Shown piece by piece: positions 16,776 to 18,223 of a DNA stretch of 18,223 bases (positions are counted from its first letter, which is position 1; every line of letters starts with the position of its first letter). The translations under genes were made by a program, and so were the position numbers. Origin of the DNA: Cladosporium sp. IMV 00045 (lineage: Eukaryota > Ascomycota > Dothideomycetes > Cladosporiales > Cladosporiaceae); NCBI GenBank assembly GCA_001931905.2, contig MSJI02000246.1, forward strand, positions 1 through 18,223. Reading direction: 5' to 3'. The notes beneath the pieces are model-generated. The model worked only from the letters and a program-made list of their open reading frames with translations. It did no database searches and was not told the origin of the DNA.

Positions 16776-18223
16776 ATGGACGCCGCGCTTTCAGATCTGA
16801 GGTCTTCTGATGGTCTGAAAATATCTGATATAGCGAAAAAACACGGGGTCACCAGATCCGCGCTCAGCAAGCGTGTCCATGCGAAAACCTCTTCGAGGGC
16901 CCGTGGCTACGAGTCTCAGAGGATGCTCAACGATAAGCAAGAAGAAGAGCTTATAAACTACATACACCATCTCTGCGAGCGTTGTCTGCCACCCACGCCC
17001 AAGATTGTGGCCAATATAGCTCAAGAGTTGTGCGGAAGAAGGCTTTCAAAGAGCTGGTCCTCGCGCTTCGTGGCAAGACACAAGCACAGGCTTGATGCCC
17101 GATATCTCAACACCATCGACCTCGCACGTCACCGAGCCGACTCTAGGAGTAACTATGAGGCGTACTTCGCCATCATTGGTCAAAAAGTAGAAGAATACAA
17201 AATAAGTGCTGACAATATCTACAACATGGACGAGAAGGGTTTCCTCATCGGCAAGCTGCAAAAGACTCGTAGAATCTTCGCACGCGAGCTGTACGAGCAA
17301 GGCAGCCTCGCAGGAGCCGGGCAGGATGGCAGTAGAGAGTGGATCACGGTTGTGGCAACGATCTGTGCAGATGGCACCCGTTTATCGCCAGCTCTGATCT
17401 ACAAAGCCATCTCCGGCAACTTGCAAGACACGTGGCTCAGTGACTTCGAGCCGGACGAACACGACTGCCACTTTGCATCATCACCTAACGGATGGACAAG
17501 CGACGAGCTCGGTTACAGCTGGCTGACTGGTCTGTTCGAGAAGGAGACGGCGTCCAAAGCGAGGCGGTCTCACAGGCTCTTATTCGTCGACGGACATGGC
17601 TCGCACGTCAACATGAAGTTCCTCGACTGGTGCGAGCAGCACAAGGTCTTGCTCGCCGTCTACCCGCCTCACTCCACACACAGGCTGCAGCCTCTAGACG
17701 TGGGCGTCTTTGCCCCACTGGCCAGTTACTACAGCCAGGCGCTCGACGACTTAGTCAGGAAGTCAGAAGGCCACACGAGCATCAGTAAACGAGACTTCTT
17801 CTCGATCTTCTGGCCAGCTTTCAGAGAGGCCTTCACGAAGGAGAACATCGTGTCGGCTTGGTCGAATACCGGGATCTGGCCTTTTGATCCCCAGAAAGTG
17901 CTCAAGTCCTTTCCCGAAGCCCATGAAGCTAAGACCAGGTCCCAGCGGAGCTCGCAACGCTCGAGCGACAGTCCACCGAGTGTATACGATTCGCCGTCGA
18001 AGATAAAAAGGCTCAGAAGTATGCTCAACGTTGACTCGGCACGTAGCGACAACAAGACGCAAAAGACGCTGGAGAGGCTGAGTGACACGGTGCTCGGTCT
18101 CTCAGCGAAGCTTGTGTTGTCAAACCTGAGAGTCAAGCACTTGAGTGAGTCTGTACACAAAGATGAAGGCCGGAAGAGGAAGAGGCGGAAGGTTGTGGAC
18201 GAGCTGAAGGCGTCTGGCCCATG
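16776..18223 (+). CDS. Pogo/Fot-like DDE transposase, C terminus outside the window
   Basis: The frame is open from ATG 16776 to the last base (482 codons). An in-frame TGA 24 bases upstream makes this ATG the first available. Residues about 12-37 form a psq-type helix-turn-helix (D-I-A-K-K-H-G-V-T-R-S-A-L-S-K-R) and about 50-110 a CENP-B-type DNA-binding domain. The DDE_1 catalytic domain has Asp152 (Y-N-M-D-E-K-G-F), Asp272 (F-V-D-G-H-G-S-H) and Asp308 (Q-P-L-D-V-G-V-F); 35 residues lie between the last two, the pogo spacing. A basic cluster R-K-R-K-R-R-K-V (466-473) is a likely nuclear localisation signal. It would excise and reinsert the element at TA sites. No lesion is seen, but the chromovirus inserted 127 bases upstream may have cut it from its promoter. 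Confidence 0.9.
   Translation, partial: MDAALSDLRSSDGLKISDIAKKHGVTRSALSKRVHAKTSSRARGYESQRMLNDKQEEELINYIHHLCERCLPPTPKIVANIAQELCGRRLSKSWSSRFVARHKHRLDARYLNTIDLARHRADSRSNYEAYFAIIGQKVEEYKISADNIYNMDEKGFLIGKLQKTRRIFARELYEQGSLAGAGQDGSREWITVVATICADGTRLSPALIYKAISGNLQDTWLSDFEPDEHDCHFASSPNGWTSDELGYSWLTGLFEKETASKARRSHRLLFVDGHGSHVNMKFLDWCEQHKVLLAVYPPHSTHRLQPLDVGVFAPLASYYSQALDDLVRKSEGHTSISKRDFFSIFWPAFREAFTKENIVSAWSNTGIWPFDPQKVLKSFPEAHEAKTRSQRSSQRSSDSPPSVYDSPSKIKRLRSMLNVDSARSDNKTQKTLERLSDTVLGLSAKLVLSNLRVKHLSESVHKDEGRKRKRRKVVDELKASGP

Larger units (their letters stand above)
10637..18223 (+). mobile_element. Pogo/Fot-like DNA transposon, split by a retrotransposon and cut by the window end
   Basis: The left terminus is inferred at a TA dinucleotide (10637-10638), the usual target of Tc1/mariner/pogo elements, followed by CAGTCAACCC from 10639, typical of pogo-family inverted repeats. 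Repeated TATAGCGAT-containing motifs fill the next 115 bases. At 10760 the sequence switches to a chromovirus LTR and resumes at 16649, leading 127 bases later into a pogo-type transposase. The right inverted repeat lies outside the window. That the two flanks belong to one copy is an inference from their order and type. Confidence 0.68.

Overview
This window looks like nuclear DNA of a filamentous ascomycete (Pezizomycotina). The signs are a short GT-AG intron in a secreted multicopper oxidase, a Zn2Cys6 transcription factor, mitochondrial-type presequences, and fungal transposons of the chromovirus and pogo types. The sequence gives no species.

Left part (1-2949): the 3' end of a DUF202 membrane protein gene (+) converges on an apparently intact secreted ascorbate-oxidase-like multicopper oxidase (-). 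Its last exon must be spliced on to supply the axial residue of the type-1 copper site.

Middle part (3611-7735): three neighbouring genes are recognisable but broken. They are a DUF1275 membrane protein (+), a mitochondrial sulfide:quinone oxidoreductase (SQR, -), and an ETHE1-like persulfide dioxygenase (PDO, +). SQR and PDO are divergent across about 660 bp and encode consecutive steps of mitochondrial sulfide oxidation. Each gene carries a +1 frameshift in a three-base homopolymer. DUF1275 and SQR also have in-frame stops, and PDO has lost the first histidine of its iron-binding motif (His to Tyr). The large reading frames on both sides are intact, so I read this as local decay of a sulfide-detoxification module.

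Next (8243-10126) is an intact Zn2Cys6 regulator with an 18-residue polyglutamine tract, convergent with PDO.

Right part (10637-18223): a nested pair of transposons. A pogo/Fot-like DNA transposon has its probable left terminus at 10639 and an open DD35D transposase from 16776 to the window edge. It is split by a complete 5.9-kb Ty3/gypsy chromovirus (10760-16648, - strand) with two identical 214-bp LTRs, gag, pol with a C-terminal chromodomain, a polypurine tract, and a primer-binding region that matches its own LTR rather than a tRNA end. No target-site duplication is visible around it.

I found no tRNA, rRNA or CRISPR array.
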